64,000 nucleotides of DNA from JADGHX01 sp037200125 (lineage in GTDB: Bacteria; Pseudomonadota; Gammaproteobacteria; Steroidobacterales; Steroidobacteraceae). The stretch is taken from assembly GCA_037200125.1 (NCBI GenBank), contig JBBCGS010000007.1:806001-870000 (forward strand). The letters are read 5' to 3'. Below the pieces are notes generated by a model, which worked only from the letters and a program-made list of their open reading frames with translations, made no database searches and had not been told where the DNA came from. The position numbers and the translations under genes are program-made. Shown here in pieces: positions 49,881 through 58,491 of this stretch (the stretch's first letter is position 1; the number at the start of each line of letters is the position of its first letter).

Positions 49881-51104
49881 TCAGGCCTGCGAGTGCAGTG
49901 TCCAGAGGTTCGCGAGGCGCTCCAGGGTCGGGTCGCCCTTCACGGCCTTGAACGCCTTGCGGGCTTCGTCCTTGTGACCGGCCTTCAGTTCGGCGATGCC
50001 GAGCGTCAGGCGTGCATCCGGGTTTTGCGGGTTCTTCGAGAGCGAGCGGTTGATCGCCTCGACGGCCTTGTCGTACTGCTCGGCACCCAGGTACGCGAGC
50101 CCCACGCTGACGTCCGCGTCATGGGCCGCCCCACCGCCGGAGGTTGCCTTCGCCGGGTCGGTCGCGGCCTGCTTCTTGGCGCTTTCGAGCAGTCGCTGGT
50201 TGCGATCGACATCGCGCTTCTCGACGAAGATCTTGTTCGTGAAACCCTTCTCGAGCACGGCCTGGGCTTCACCCGCGGCGCCGGCTTCGAGGGCGAGCTG
50301 CGCGTACTCGGTGAAGTCCGATGCCTTCTTGAGCACGTCCACCGCTGAGGCCAGCCGGTAGACCTGAAGCATGTTCTTGTCGTTGTTCCCGCCCGGGCTC
50401 TGGGTCTTGTACATGGCATCGACGAGGTTCTGCCAGTACACCGGCTTCGGGTAGTACGTGACGAGCTGTTCGTACGTGCGCTGCAGGCAGTTGTTGTCGC
50501 CGCTCTTGGTGCAGGCGTTCTGCACGAGGACCAGCGTCTGCTCCTTCGGCTTCTTACCCGACTTCGTGATGTTCTGGATGATGCCATCCATGTCTGGCCC
50601 GACTTCTTGTAGTCGCCCTTCAGGTAGTACGCCTGGCCGACCAGCGTCTGGATCTCCTCGTCCGCATAGCGCCCTTCTGCGCGGTGTCGGCGAGCGAGAT
50701 GACCTTGTCGTAGCTCTTCAGCTGATAGTTGATCGTGAGCAGCTGCTTCACGCGCGTCGGCAGCTCGGTCTTCGGCACGAACTCCGAAGTGAGCATCGGC
50801 TCGAGAACCTTCTCCGCTCCGCGAAGTTGTTCATCTTCAGATACGCGTACGAGAGCATCTGGTTCGCGACGAAGTCGTCGTAAGCGTTCTTGCCGGAGAT
50901 GCCCTGCACCTCTTTCAGCTTCGCGACCGCCGCCTGGTAGTTCTTCGCATCGACCAGCTTCTTCGCGTCCTGCAGCGGCTTGCCGGCCGCCTTGCTGTTC
51001 ATCGGCTTGTCGGCCGCTTGAACCGGCGCGACGACCGCGCACGTGCCAAATGCGATGACGGCGCTGGCAAACAGCGCCGCCGGAAGGTTCATTTTCTTCT
51101 TCAT
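49881..51104 (-). pseudogene. periplasmic TPR-repeat protein (copy A), with three frameshifts
   Basis: The start MKKKMNLPAALFASAVIAFG is a clear signal peptide. The coding then changes frame near 50815, 50677 and 50592, yet each piece matches the paralogous gene at 51616-52876: NQMLSYAYLKM, then LEPMLTSEFVPKTELPTRVKQLLTINYQLKSYDKVISLADTAQKG, then YADEEIQTLVGQAYYLKGDYKKSG, and last the 230-residue run with YYPKPVYWQNLVDAMYKTQ and VGLAYLGAEQYDKAVEAINRSL. Joined, it would be about 400 residues of TPR-type helical repeats. It is last in the tonB-exbBD gene group. The frameshifts either inactivate it or are assembly errors; protein-level conservation across the breaks favours a gene that was functional recently. 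Confidence 0.8.
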
Positions 51105-51111
51105 ACGATCC

Positions 51112-51594
51112 TCAGATCTGGCCGAGCAAATACTCGGCCGCGGATACTTTGAATTGCCCCGGGGCTTCCACGTTCACCGTTTTCGCGACGCCGTCGTCGA
51201 CGATGATGGCGAAGCGCTGGCCCCGCGTCCCCATACCGAATCCGCGTGCGTCGAGCTCGAGGCCCAACGCGCGCGCGTAATCACCATTGCCGTCGGCCAA
51301 CAGGAGCACCTTGTCGCCGACGTTGGAGTGCTTGCCCCACGCATTCATCACGAACACGTCGTTCACCGCCATGCAGGCGATGGTGTCGATACCCTTCGCC
51401 TTCAGCGCATCCGCGTTCTGCAGGAAGCCCGGCAGATGCTTGGCGTCGCAGGTCGGCGTGAACGCGCCCGGCACGGAAAACAGCACCACTTTCTTCCCGT
51501 TGAACAGGTCGTCGGTGGAGAGGTCCTTCGGCCCATCGGCGGTCATCGTCTTCAGCTTGCCCGAAGGCATGCGCTCGCCGGCCTTGATGGTCAT
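51112..51594 (-). CDS. peroxiredoxin, Prx5-type
   Basis: A 160-residue thioredoxin-fold peroxidase. The peroxidatic Cys lies in VPGAFTPTCDAKHLPGF, the Prx5-type signature; a second Cys in IACMAVND may serve in resolution or be structural, as atypical 2-Cys members differ here. The end of the protein (RGQRFAIIVDDGVAKTVNVE) is typical. It reduces hydrogen peroxide and organic hydroperoxides in the cytoplasm, using thioredoxin or glutathione. It lies between the two paralogous TPR genes, 7 bases before copy A and 22 bases after copy B, so the three are probably co-transcribed. It is intact, unlike its neighbours. Confidence 0.93.
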   Translation of the reverse strand: MTIKAGERMPSGKLKTMTADGPKDLSTDDLFNGKKVVLFSVPGAFTPTCDAKHLPGFLQNADALKAKGIDTIACMAVNDVFVMNAWGKHSNVGDKVLLLADGNGDYARALGLELDARGFGMGTRGQRFAIIVDDGVAKTVNVEAPGQFKVSAAEYLLGQI

Positions 51595-51615
51595 AGAGAT
51601 CCTATCTTTTGGGCC

Positions 51616-52876
51616 TTACGCCTGGCGGGCGTGCAGGCTCCACAGGTTGGCGATGCGCTCGAGCTTTGCGTCGCCCTTCACGGCGTTGAAGGCCTTCTGC
51701 GCGTCTTCCTTGTGGCCCGCGCCGAGCTGCGCGATACCGAGCAGCAGGTTCGCTTCGCCCTGGTTCTGCACACCGGGCTTGCCGAGACCGCGAGTAATGG
51801 CCTCGACCGCCTTGTCGTACTGCTTGTAGCCGAGGTACGCAAGTCCGATGCTCACGTCCTTGTCGCCGGTCTTGCCGGCGGCCGCGTCCCTTCGCAATCT
51901 TGTCGAGGCTCGCGCGATCCTGCTCCGCCTGCTTCTTGGCGTTCTCGAGCAGGCGCTTGTTGCGATCGATGAGCTTCGGGTCGGTGAAGACGTTCTTCGC
52001 CATGCCCTTCTCGAGGATCCACTGCGCCTCACCCGGCGAGCCCGCTTCGATGGCGAGCTGCGCAAACTCCGTGTAGTCGTCCGGCCGCTTCAGCACATCC
52101 ACCTCGGCGGCGAGGCGATAGACCTGCAGCAGGCTCTTGTCCGTCTGCCCTTCCTGCTGGAACAGCGAATACAGCAGGTTCTGCCAGTAATCCGGCTTCG
52201 GGTAGAAGGACACCATGCGCTCGAGCGCCTTGGTGGCGCACTCGTTGTCGTCCTGCTTGAGGCAGGAGCTCAGCACGAGGTTGAGCGACTGTTCCTTGGG
52301 CGTCTTGCCGGCCTTGATCAGGCCTTCGTTGTAGTCGCTGACGAACTTGATCGTGCCCGGGTAATCGCCCTTGATGTAGTACGCCTGGCTCACGAGGGTG
52401 ATCATGTCGTCATCGGCCTGCCCGGCCTTGACGACGCGATTGCCGAACTCGATCGCCTTGTCGTAGTTCTTGATCTGGTAGTTCACCTGCGCCAGGGCCT
52501 TCAGGCGACTCTGGACCTCGGCCTCTTCCAGGAAGCCGTCCGTCAGGCCGGCTTCGAGCGCCTTGGCCGCTTCCGCGTATTGCTGAGTGCGCACGTATAC
52601 GAAGCCATAGAGCTCGTTCGTGACGTGAACGTCGTACGGCGTCTTGTCGGGAAGCGCTTCCGCCTGCTTCAGACTCTCGAGCGCCTCCGGATACTTCTTG
52701 GCATCCGCCGCATCCTTGGCCGCCTTCAGCGGCTTGGAAGCCGCCTTGCTGACCTTCTTCTCGTTCGCCTTGTCGGATTTTTGGTCCGCCGCACGAGCAA
52801 CGGGGCTCGCAAGCCCCGCGCCGAGAAGGATCGCGCTCGCGGCCGCCGCCGCGAGCAGTCTGCCTGTCACTTTCAT
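51616..52876 (-). pseudogene. periplasmic TPR-repeat protein (copy B), with one frameshift
   Basis: The start at 52876 overlaps closely with the exbD2 stop and encodes a signal peptide (MKVTGRLLAAAAASAILLGAG). About 330 residues of TPR-type helices follow, with YPKPDYWQNLLYSLFQQEG. At about 51890 an extra G in a short G run shifts the frame; the true continuation is DAAAGKTGDKDVSIGLAYLGYKQYDKAVEAI and ends with the stop at 51616, giving an expected 419 residues. Without correction the frame instead reads an Arg-rich tail to 51602. Homologues of this type usually follow tonB-exbB-exbD loci in Xanthomonas-like bacteria, where they are thought to support TonB-dependent transport; that role is inferred from position. 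Confidence 0.8.
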
Positions 52877-52877
52877 G

Positions 52878-53300
52878 CTAGTCCCTGAACTCCGAGGTGT
52901 TCACGAACCCGATCTTCTTCATGTGGTTGCGCTGGGCAGCCGCCAGCACTATCGCCACCTGGCCATACTTGGCGCGCCGATCGGGACGCAGGTGAATCTC
53001 CGGCTGCGGATCCTTGCCCGATTCCGAGCGCAGATACGTCTCCAGGGTGGAAAGCTCGTGCACCACGGTTCCGTTCCATACCACGGCTCCGTCGAAGTCC
53101 ACTTCGAGGTCGATCACCTCGGGGCGGACCGTCGGCGGCGGCGCGTTGTTGGGCATGGGCATGTCCAACTTCACCGCGTGGGTCATGATCGGAATGGTGA
53201 TGATGAACATGATCAGCAGCACCAGCATCACGTCGATGAGCGGCGTCGTGTTGATGTCACACAGCGCTTCGCCCTCGGCACTTCCCATACTCATTGCCAT
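52878..53300 (-). CDS. exbD: ExbD/TolR-family protein (second copy)
   Basis: A 140-residue protein with a short cytoplasmic N-terminus, one membrane helix carrying the essential Asp (NTTPLIDVMLVLLIMF) and a periplasmic domain with IHLRPDRRAKYGQVA. ExbD dimers sit in the ExbB channel and convert proton flow into movement of TonB. It follows the first exbD after 15 bases. Two ExbD copies in a row are typical of Xanthomonas-like tonB loci, where the second is needed only for some substrates. Confidence 0.94.
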   Translation of the reverse strand: MAMSMGSAEGEALCDINTTPLIDVMLVLLIMFIITIPIMTHAVKLDMPMPNNAPPPTVRPEVIDLEVDFDGAVVWNGTVVHELSTLETYLRSESGKDPQPEIHLRPDRRAKYGQVAIVLAAAQRNHMKKIGFVNTSEFRD

Positions 53301-53315
53301 AGTCAGTGCCTCCTG

Positions 53316-53759
53316 TTAACCGCGAACCGGTGCCATACCGTGATCGGGCTCGGTGATGAACCCAACCTTCACCAGACCGCCGCGCTGGATCGTGTAGATG
53401 ACGCGGCCCACCGCTTCATACCGCGTATCAGCGTCCGCACGGATGTGCAGCTCAGGTTGGGGTTTCAACACCGCCGCCTGCTTGATCAGATCGAGCAGCT
53501 GCGTACGGTCCGACAACAGCTTGGCGTTCCAGTAGATGTTGCCCTTGGCGTCCACCTCGACGGTGACGTTCTCAGGCTTCGTCTGCGTAGGAATATTCAC
53601 GGCCTTCGGCAGGTTGTTGACCATCGTTTTCGTGATCACGGGAATCGTGATCAGAAAGATGATGAGCAGCACCAACATCACGTCCACCAGGGGGGTGGTA
53701 TTGATGGTGGAGTTCAGCTCTGTGCCTTCCTCTTGGGAAGAGCCCACATTCATCGACAT
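53316..53759 (-). CDS. exbD: ExbD/TolR-family protein (first copy)
   Basis: A 147-residue ExbD with helix segment INTTPLVDVMLVLLIIFLI, including the proton-translocating Asp, and periplasmic ADADTRYEAVGRVIYTIQRGGL. It shares the general plan of the following copy, but its periplasmic domain differs strongly, so the two are old duplicates rather than a recent one. It follows exbB after 66 bases and precedes the second exbD by 15 bases. Confidence 0.94.
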   Translation of the reverse strand: MSMNVGSSQEEGTELNSTINTTPLVDVMLVLLIIFLITIPVITKTMVNNLPKAVNIPTQTKPENVTVEVDAKGNIYWNAKLLSDRTQLLDLIKQAAVLKPQPELHIRADADTRYEAVGRVIYTIQRGGLVKVGFITEPDHGMAPVRG

Positions 53760-53825
53760 TTTCTCTACCTCCGGCCGGATGCCTTGCGGTCTTTCAATCT
53801 AAACGCTGCGGGTTGAGCCGCAGTG

Positions 53826-54584
53826 TTACTTACGAACCGCAGCCGCAGGCGCGGCAACAGGACGGGCACCACCGGAAGCAGCCGTGGCGTTATCGGTCGT
53901 ACCGACGCGCGCACCGCTGATCAGGTAGGCATGCAGGTCCGCAGCGAAGTTGCGCAGGCCGTCCTGCACCGACTTGTTGCGACGGATGAGCCAGTTGTAA
54001 CCGAGCACGGCCGGCACGGCGACGAACAGACCGAACGCGGTCATGATCAGCGCTTCACCGACGGGGCCGGCCACCTTGTCGATCGACGCCTGACCGGCGA
54101 GACCGATGGCGATGAGGGCGTGATAGATGCCCCACACCGTGCCGAACAGACCGACGAACGGGGCGGTCGAGCCGACGGTGGCGAGGAACGCCATGCCGGT
54201 GGACAGCTTGCTGTTCACGACGTCGACCGAACGCTGCAGCGAGAGGGTGATCCACTCGTGGAGGTCGATGCGGTCCGTGAGGCGACCGTCATGATGGGAG
54301 GCGGCGCGGATGCCGTCTTCCGCGATGTTGCGGAAGTCGTCGCCCTTCTTCAGGCGCTCGATGCCGTCCTTGACCGACGGGGCGTTCCAGAAGGTCTTTT
54401 CGACCGCCTTGCCCGAGTTCTTCAGCTTTGCCTGATCCCAGATCTTGGTCAGGATGATGTACCACGAAAAGAGGGACATGATCGCCAGGATGATCAGGGT
54501 GCTGCGGGCAACGATGTCGCCCTGGGACCAGAGGGCCGTGAGGCCGTACGGATTCTCAACTACTGCGGTGGCTTGGTTTTCCAT
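53826..54584 (-). CDS. exbB: MotA/TolQ/ExbB proton channel family protein
   Basis: Start chosen at 54584 (MENQATAVVENPYG); an upstream in-frame ATG at 54626 lies in the terminator region. The 252-residue protein has three membrane helices: about 30-50 (STLIILAIMSLFSWYIIL), and a pair within the conserved ATVGSTAPFVGLFGTVWGI and GEALIMTAFGLFVAVPAVLGYN. It forms the pentameric channel of the TonB energising complex in the inner membrane. It follows tonB, but an intrinsic terminator lies between them. Confidence 0.95.
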   Translation of the reverse strand: MENQATAVVENPYGLTALWSQGDIVARSTLIILAIMSLFSWYIILTKIWDQAKLKNSGKAVEKTFWNAPSVKDGIERLKKGDDFRNIAEDGIRAASHHDGRLTDRIDLHEWITLSLQRSVDVVNSKLSTGMAFLATVGSTAPFVGLFGTVWGIYHALIAIGLAGQASIDKVAGPVGEALIMTAFGLFVAVPAVLGYNWLIRRNKSVQDGLRNFAADLHAYLISGARVGTTDNATAASGGARPVAAPAAAVRK

Positions 54585-54597
54585 AGATTCCTCGATC

Positions 54598-54623
54598 AAA
54601 AAAAGACCGGGCACAAGGCCCGG
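54598..54623 (-). terminator. intrinsic terminator between tonB and exbB
   Basis: On the minus strand a GC stem (ccgggc and gcccgg, 54607-54623) is followed by seven T residues (A-run at 54598-54604 on the plus strand). It lies after the tonB stop and directly before the exbB start, so partial termination would set the tonB to exbB-exbD ratio. Confidence 0.85.
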
Positions 54624-54640
54624 CATCTACTCGTAAGTTT

Positions 54641-55276
54641 TCAGTTCTTCAGCTCAAACTTCACACGGAAGACGAGGCAGTCCGTCGTCGGCTGGCCATC
54701 GACACTGCCGGAGATGTAACGACCCGCTTTCGCGTATTTGATGGCCGCTTCATCGAGACGGGCATTGCCGGAGCTCTGCGCAATCGACGGATCCTCGCTC
54801 AGCTTGCCGCCGGGGCCGATGCAGGCCTTGACCGTCGGGGAGCCCTCTTCACCCAGGCGCTTCGAGGCGGCGGGGTAGTACTCCTCGGACGGCGGGAAGC
54901 GCTTCTGGTCGATGCTCGCCTTCTTCACATTCTTCGGTGCGGGCGGCGGCGGCGGTGCCATCGGCACGGGACGATCCGTCACGTCGGTGATGGCGGTGGA
55001 CTGCGCAACGTCCTGCGGAATGTCGATGGCCACTTCCGGCGGCGGCACTTCAACGGGCGGGCGTTCGAACTCTGGAGGCGGCGGAGGCGGCGGGGTGTCC
55101 TGCTGCTTCACCTCGTCGATGATCTCGGTCTTGATCGGAGGCGCGATGATCTCGACGACACTCTGTGCAAGCCCGGTTGCGAAGGCCCACGCCAGAAAGA
55201 CGTGGAACGCGACGATGACTGCGAATACGAGTGCGCGTCGGGAGAAGAAATTTGTGTCGTGTGCGTAGGCTGCCAT
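54641..55276 (-). CDS. tonB: TonB-family energy transducer
   Basis: Start taken at 55276 (MAAYAHD); 211 residues. One N-terminal membrane helix (about 18-40) is followed by a proline-rich periplasmic spacer (seven prolines in a row in DTPPPPPPPEFERPP) and a compact C-terminal domain with FPPSEEYYPAASKRLGEEGSPTVKACIGPGGKL, whose YPxxAxRxGxEG pattern is the TonB fold. Two cysteines in the C-terminal domain (KACIG and DCLVF) could form a disulfide. It couples ExbBD to outer-membrane receptors. It is first in the tonB-exbB-exbD-exbD-TPR group. Confidence 0.93.
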   Translation of the reverse strand: MAAYAHDTNFFSRRALVFAVIVAFHVFLAWAFATGLAQSVVEIIAPPIKTEIIDEVKQQDTPPPPPPPEFERPPVEVPPPEVAIDIPQDVAQSTAITDVTDRPVPMAPPPPPAPKNVKKASIDQKRFPPSEEYYPAASKRLGEEGSPTVKACIGPGGKLSEDPSIAQSSGNARLDEAAIKYAKAGRYISGSVDGQPTTDCLVFRVKFELKN

Positions 55277-55324
55277 TGGTCTCATCTGCCAAACGCACCG
55301 GCGGCGGCGACATGCCGACCCGGC

Positions 55325-55353
55325 GCGATAGTTACTTGAAATCCCCCGGACAA
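55325..55353 (-). promoter_or_regulatory. candidate tonB promoter
   Basis: On the minus strand TTGTCC (55353-55348) and TATCGC (55330-55325) are 17 bases apart, 50 bases before the tonB ATG. Fit to the consensus is moderate. The rest of the 55277-55490 gap shows nothing else clear. Confidence 0.35.
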
Positions 55354-55490
55354 TCCCGACCTATACGGGGTATACCTCGTCGAAACCGAGATAACACACC
55401 GTACGAATCGGTGAAAGCCCGCGAAGAGTAATCGCTGCTCTGCGCATTGACAACAGCGCTCAAGTTCGCGATCCCTGTGCGCTTTTCCAT

Positions 55491-57287
55491 TCACGCCGTC
55501 TCGTCACGCGTTGTCACCACTTCGTTGCGCGTTGTCACCGCGCCGGTGGATGCCGTGCTCACGAGCCGAGCGTATTTCGCGAGCACGCCGCTCGTGGTGT
55601 AGGGCTTCTTCGGTTTCCAGGCGGCGCGTCTTCGACGCAACTCCGCTGCGGAAAGCGCCACACCGATAGCGCGCTTCTCAGCGTCAATCGTCAGTACGTC
55701 CCCGTTGCGCAGGAGGCCCAGAGGACCTCCGACCGCGGCTTCCGGGGAGATATGTCCAACCACGAAACCGTGCGTGCCGCCGGAGAACCGGCCGTCGGTG
55801 ATGAGCGCGACCTGATTGCCCAAACCGCGCCCCATGATCGCGCCGGTCGGGCTGAGCATCTCGCGCATGCCCGGTCCACCGCGCGGTCCTTCGTATCGAA
55901 TGACGACCACGTCGCCGGCGCGCACCGCGCCATCCAGGATTGCCCGGGTCGCCGCTTCCTCGCCGTCGAAGACGCGCGCCGGGCCGGAGAACCGCAGGCC
56001 TTCCTTGCCGGTGATCTTGGCGACCGCGCCCTCCGGCGCCAGGTTGCCGTGGAGCACGACGAGGTGGCTGTCCCGTTTGATGGGATCGGAAAGCGGCCTC
56101 ACGATGTCCTGGCCAGCAACATATGTACCCACCGCGGAAAGGTTTTCTGCGAGGGTACGGCCGGTTACGGTCATGCACTCGCCGTGCAGGAGACCCGCGT
56201 CCAGCAGTGTCTTCATCAAGGGCTGAATGCCCCCGATCGCAATCAGTTCCGACATGAGCGCTCGCCCGCTCGGCCTCACGTCCGCCAATACCGGCACACG
56301 CTTGCCGATTCGAGTGAAGTCATCGAGGGATAGTTTCACTTTCGCTTCGTGAGCGATGGCGAGGAGGTGCAAAACCGCGTTGGTGGAGCCCGCGAGCGCG
56401 ATGGTCAGGGTGACCGCGTTCTCGAAGGACTTGCGGTTCAGGATGTCGCGCGGCCGGATGCCCGCCTCGAGAAGGCGCACCACCGCCTCCCCCGCCCGGC
56501 GACAGTCATTGCGTTTCGGATCGCCGACGGCCTCCTGCGCGGAGCTGTTGGGTAGCGACAGCCCCAGCGCCTCGACGGCGGAGGCCATGGTGTTCGCGGT
56601 GTACATGCCGCCGCAGCTGCCCGGTCCCGGGATCGCCGTGCGCTCGACGTCGAGCAATTCCGCGTCGGAAATCCTGCCGGCCGCCCGCGCGCCGACCGCC
56701 TCGAACACCGAGACGATGTCGCGCCGGTGCGCGCCCGGACGAATGGTGCCGCCGTAAACGAACACCGCCGGGCGATTGAGCCGGGCGATAGCCATGGCGC
56801 ACCCCGGCATATTCTTGTCGCAGCCGCCGATGGCCACGAAGCCGTCGAAACCTTCCGCGCCGACGACCGTCTCGATCGAGTCGGCGATGACCTCGCGCGA
56901 CACGAGCGAGTAGCGCATGCCGGGCGAACCCATCGAGATGCCGTCGGAGACGGTGATGGTATTGAAGATGACGCTCTTGGCGCCGGCCGCATCGACGCCC
57001 GCCGCGGCTTCGCGCGCGAGCTCCGCGATGTGCATGTTGCAGGGAGTGAGGTTCGACCAGGTGGAGGCGACGCCGATCTGGGACTTGCCGAAGTCGCCGT
57101 CCTCGAAGCCGACGGCGCGGAGCATCGCGCGAGCCGGCGCGCCCTTCAGGCCATCCACGACGAGACTGGAATGCGCGCGCGTCGGAGCGGGTTGCCCTGC
57201 GCTCTTCTTCTTCGACACTGTCGCCTTGGGTCGCTTCAAACCAATCCTCGCACTCGAATCCGCGGTCGGCGGCATAGCGTACGGCAT
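55491..57287 (-). CDS. ilvD: dihydroxy-acid dehydratase
   Basis: The frame extends to 57500, but ATG 57287 or 57275 gives the expected N-terminus; with 57287 it has 598 residues. Iron-sulfur cluster cysteines lie in TWSNLTPCNMH, GGCDKNMPGC and PGSCGGMYTANTM, and the NTITVSDGISMGSPGMRYSL and DGRFSGGTHGFVVGHISPEA signatures are clear. It dehydrates dihydroxy acids in valine and isoleucine synthesis (and pantothenate supply). A short Lys/Ala-rich leader precedes the conserved domain. It is monocistronic with its own promoter and a long leader, apart from the ilvC operon 3 kb away. Confidence 0.95.
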   Translation of the reverse strand: MPYAMPPTADSSARIGLKRPKATVSKKKSAGQPAPTRAHSSLVVDGLKGAPARAMLRAVGFEDGDFGKSQIGVASTWSNLTPCNMHIAELAREAAAGVDAAGAKSVIFNTITVSDGISMGSPGMRYSLVSREVIADSIETVVGAEGFDGFVAIGGCDKNMPGCAMAIARLNRPAVFVYGGTIRPGAHRRDIVSVFEAVGARAAGRISDAELLDVERTAIPGPGSCGGMYTANTMASAVEALGLSLPNSSAQEAVGDPKRNDCRRAGEAVVRLLEAGIRPRDILNRKSFENAVTLTIALAGSTNAVLHLLAIAHEAKVKLSLDDFTRIGKRVPVLADVRPSGRALMSELIAIGGIQPLMKTLLDAGLLHGECMTVTGRTLAENLSAVGTYVAGQDIVRPLSDPIKRDSHLVVLHGNLAPEGAVAKITGKEGLRFSGPARVFDGEEAATRAILDGAVRAGDVVVIRYEGPRGGPGMREMLSPTGAIMGRGLGNQVALITDGRFSGGTHGFVVGHISPEAAVGGPLGLLRNGDVLTIDAEKRAIGVALSAAELRRRRAAWKPKKPYTTSGVLAKYARLVSTASTGAVTTRNEVVTTRDETA

Positions 57288-57321
57288 TCCCGCCCGCCTG
57301 CTATTCCACGTATAAGTATAT

Positions 57322-57543
57322 ACATAAGCGAGCAGGCCCCGTGAAGCGCTTCCCCGCCTCGGACTCCTGTCGAACGTACGTGAACCCCCATCTCTTGCCG
57401 CGGCTGGTGGCCTATGGATGCGAATCGTAGTGGCCGGCCGCGAGCGCAGATTAGCACCCGCCCGGTCCTCAGCCACCTGATTGCCTTGCCCCTCGAGCAC
57501 GAACAGCCATCCTGCGAACGGTAGCTCTGCACATAAGCGAGCA
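57322..57543. repeat. 13-bp direct repeat across the ilvD promoter and leader
   Basis: acataagcgagca occurs at 57322-57334 and 57531-57543, 209 bases apart. The upstream copy overlaps the -10 box of the ilvD promoter and the other lies about 35 bases before the ATG. The 57288-57609 gap contains no gene; a 7-bp stem (gcctgct/agcaggc) brackets the downstream copy. Confidence 0.6.
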
Positions 57544-57567
57544 TAGAACCGGTGGTTGTCGTGTCAA
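57540..57567 (-). promoter_or_regulatory. ilvD promoter
   Basis: On the minus strand a perfect TTGACA (57567-57562) and TATGCT (57545-57540) are 16 bases apart. Predicted transcription starts near 57532, giving a leader of about 245 bases before ilvD. Confidence 0.7.
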
Positions 57568-57592
57568 CTGCAATGTTGCACTCGGCGGGCAA

Positions 57593-57604
57593 TGACAATT
57601 GTCA
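57593..57604. promoter_or_regulatory. perfect 12-bp palindrome upstream of the ilvD promoter
   Basis: TGACAATTGTCA, a perfect dyad about 26 bases upstream of the -35 box and just after the DMT transporter gene. Its form suits a dimeric transcription factor; the factor is unknown. Confidence 0.35.
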
Positions 57605-57609
57605 CTTCC

Positions 57610-58491
57610 TCAGCTGCCCGTATCGACGATGCGCTTCTCTCGCACAGTGATGATGAACACGCCGACGAGCGTGCAGAAGCCGCCGATGAGAATCTGAAGA
57701 GACAGCGGGTCACCCAGCAGCGTGACTCCGAATATCACTGAAAAAACAGGCGAGAGCGTGGTGAGGGGCGCGACGCTCGTGACCGGATACTTCTGCACGA
57801 GATAGAAATAGCCGGTGTGCGCAACGAGGCTTGCGCCCACGGCGGCAAATGCCAGCGCCGCCCAGCCCCGCCACGTCACGTCGTGCAGGAGCTGCACGAA
57901 ATCGGGTTGCTCGATGCGCAGGCTCGTGAGCAGCAGCACTGGCATGCCGATCCACGCTGTCCAGGCGAGCAGCCCGAGGGGTGTGAAGCCGCGTAGCTTT
58001 TTTACCGCAATGAGCCCGAGCGCGCCGACGAACGCGGAAGCAATGACGAGCGCGAGACTGTCCCAGTGATCGCCGATAGTGGGATCGAAGCCCATGACAA
58101 CGATGCCAATGAACGAAAGCAGGATGCCGGTCCAGCGTCGCCAGCGAACGGCTTCATCGAGCAGCGCCACCGACAGCAGCGTTGCGAAAGGCACACTGAG
58201 CTGGCTCGCGATCGCGACGGAGGAAATGCTGGTCGCCCGGCGGATGGCCGCGAAGTTGAGCGCGAAGCTGATCGCGCCGACGAGGAGTGAGGCGACCACG
58301 AGCGCGCTCATCCGCCCCGGCTGAAGGCGCAGCGCCGGCGCCAGCACGATCGCCACGATGGCGAAGCGCAGGAAGGTGAACAGGATCGGCGGGATTTCCC
58401 CCACACCCACCTTGCTGGTGATGAGGTTCAGACCCCAGATGAAGGTGATGCCGACGAGGAGGAGCAGATCGCCCGAGCGGATCGCGATCAC
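57610..58491 (-). CDS. DMT-superfamily (EamA-type) inner-membrane transporter
   Basis: A 293-residue protein from GTG 58491, which overlaps the stop of the upstream aminopeptidase gene (GTGA). Ten hydrophobic segments form the two EamA repeats, with WGLNLITSKVG in the first and the second repeat starting near residue 150. Members export or import small metabolites, often amino acids. Its coupling to a leucyl-aminopeptidase-type enzyme and its position between ilvD and ilvC suggest an amino-acid exporter, but this is inference only. The frame extends upstream to 58731 inside the neighbouring gene, and that longer form is rejected. Confidence 0.9.
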   Translation of the reverse strand: MIAIRSGDLLLLVGITFIWGLNLITSKVGVGEIPPILFTFLRFAIVAIVLAPALRLQPGRMSALVVASLLVGAISFALNFAAIRRATSISSVAIASQLSVPFATLLSVALLDEAVRWRRWTGILLSFIGIVVMGFDPTIGDHWDSLALVIASAFVGALGLIAVKKLRGFTPLGLLAWTAWIGMPVLLLTSLRIEQPDFVQLLHDVTWRGWAALAFAAVGASLVAHTGYFYLVQKYPVTSVAPLTTLSPVFSVIFGVTLLGDPLSLQILIGGFCTLVGVFIITVREKRIVDTGS

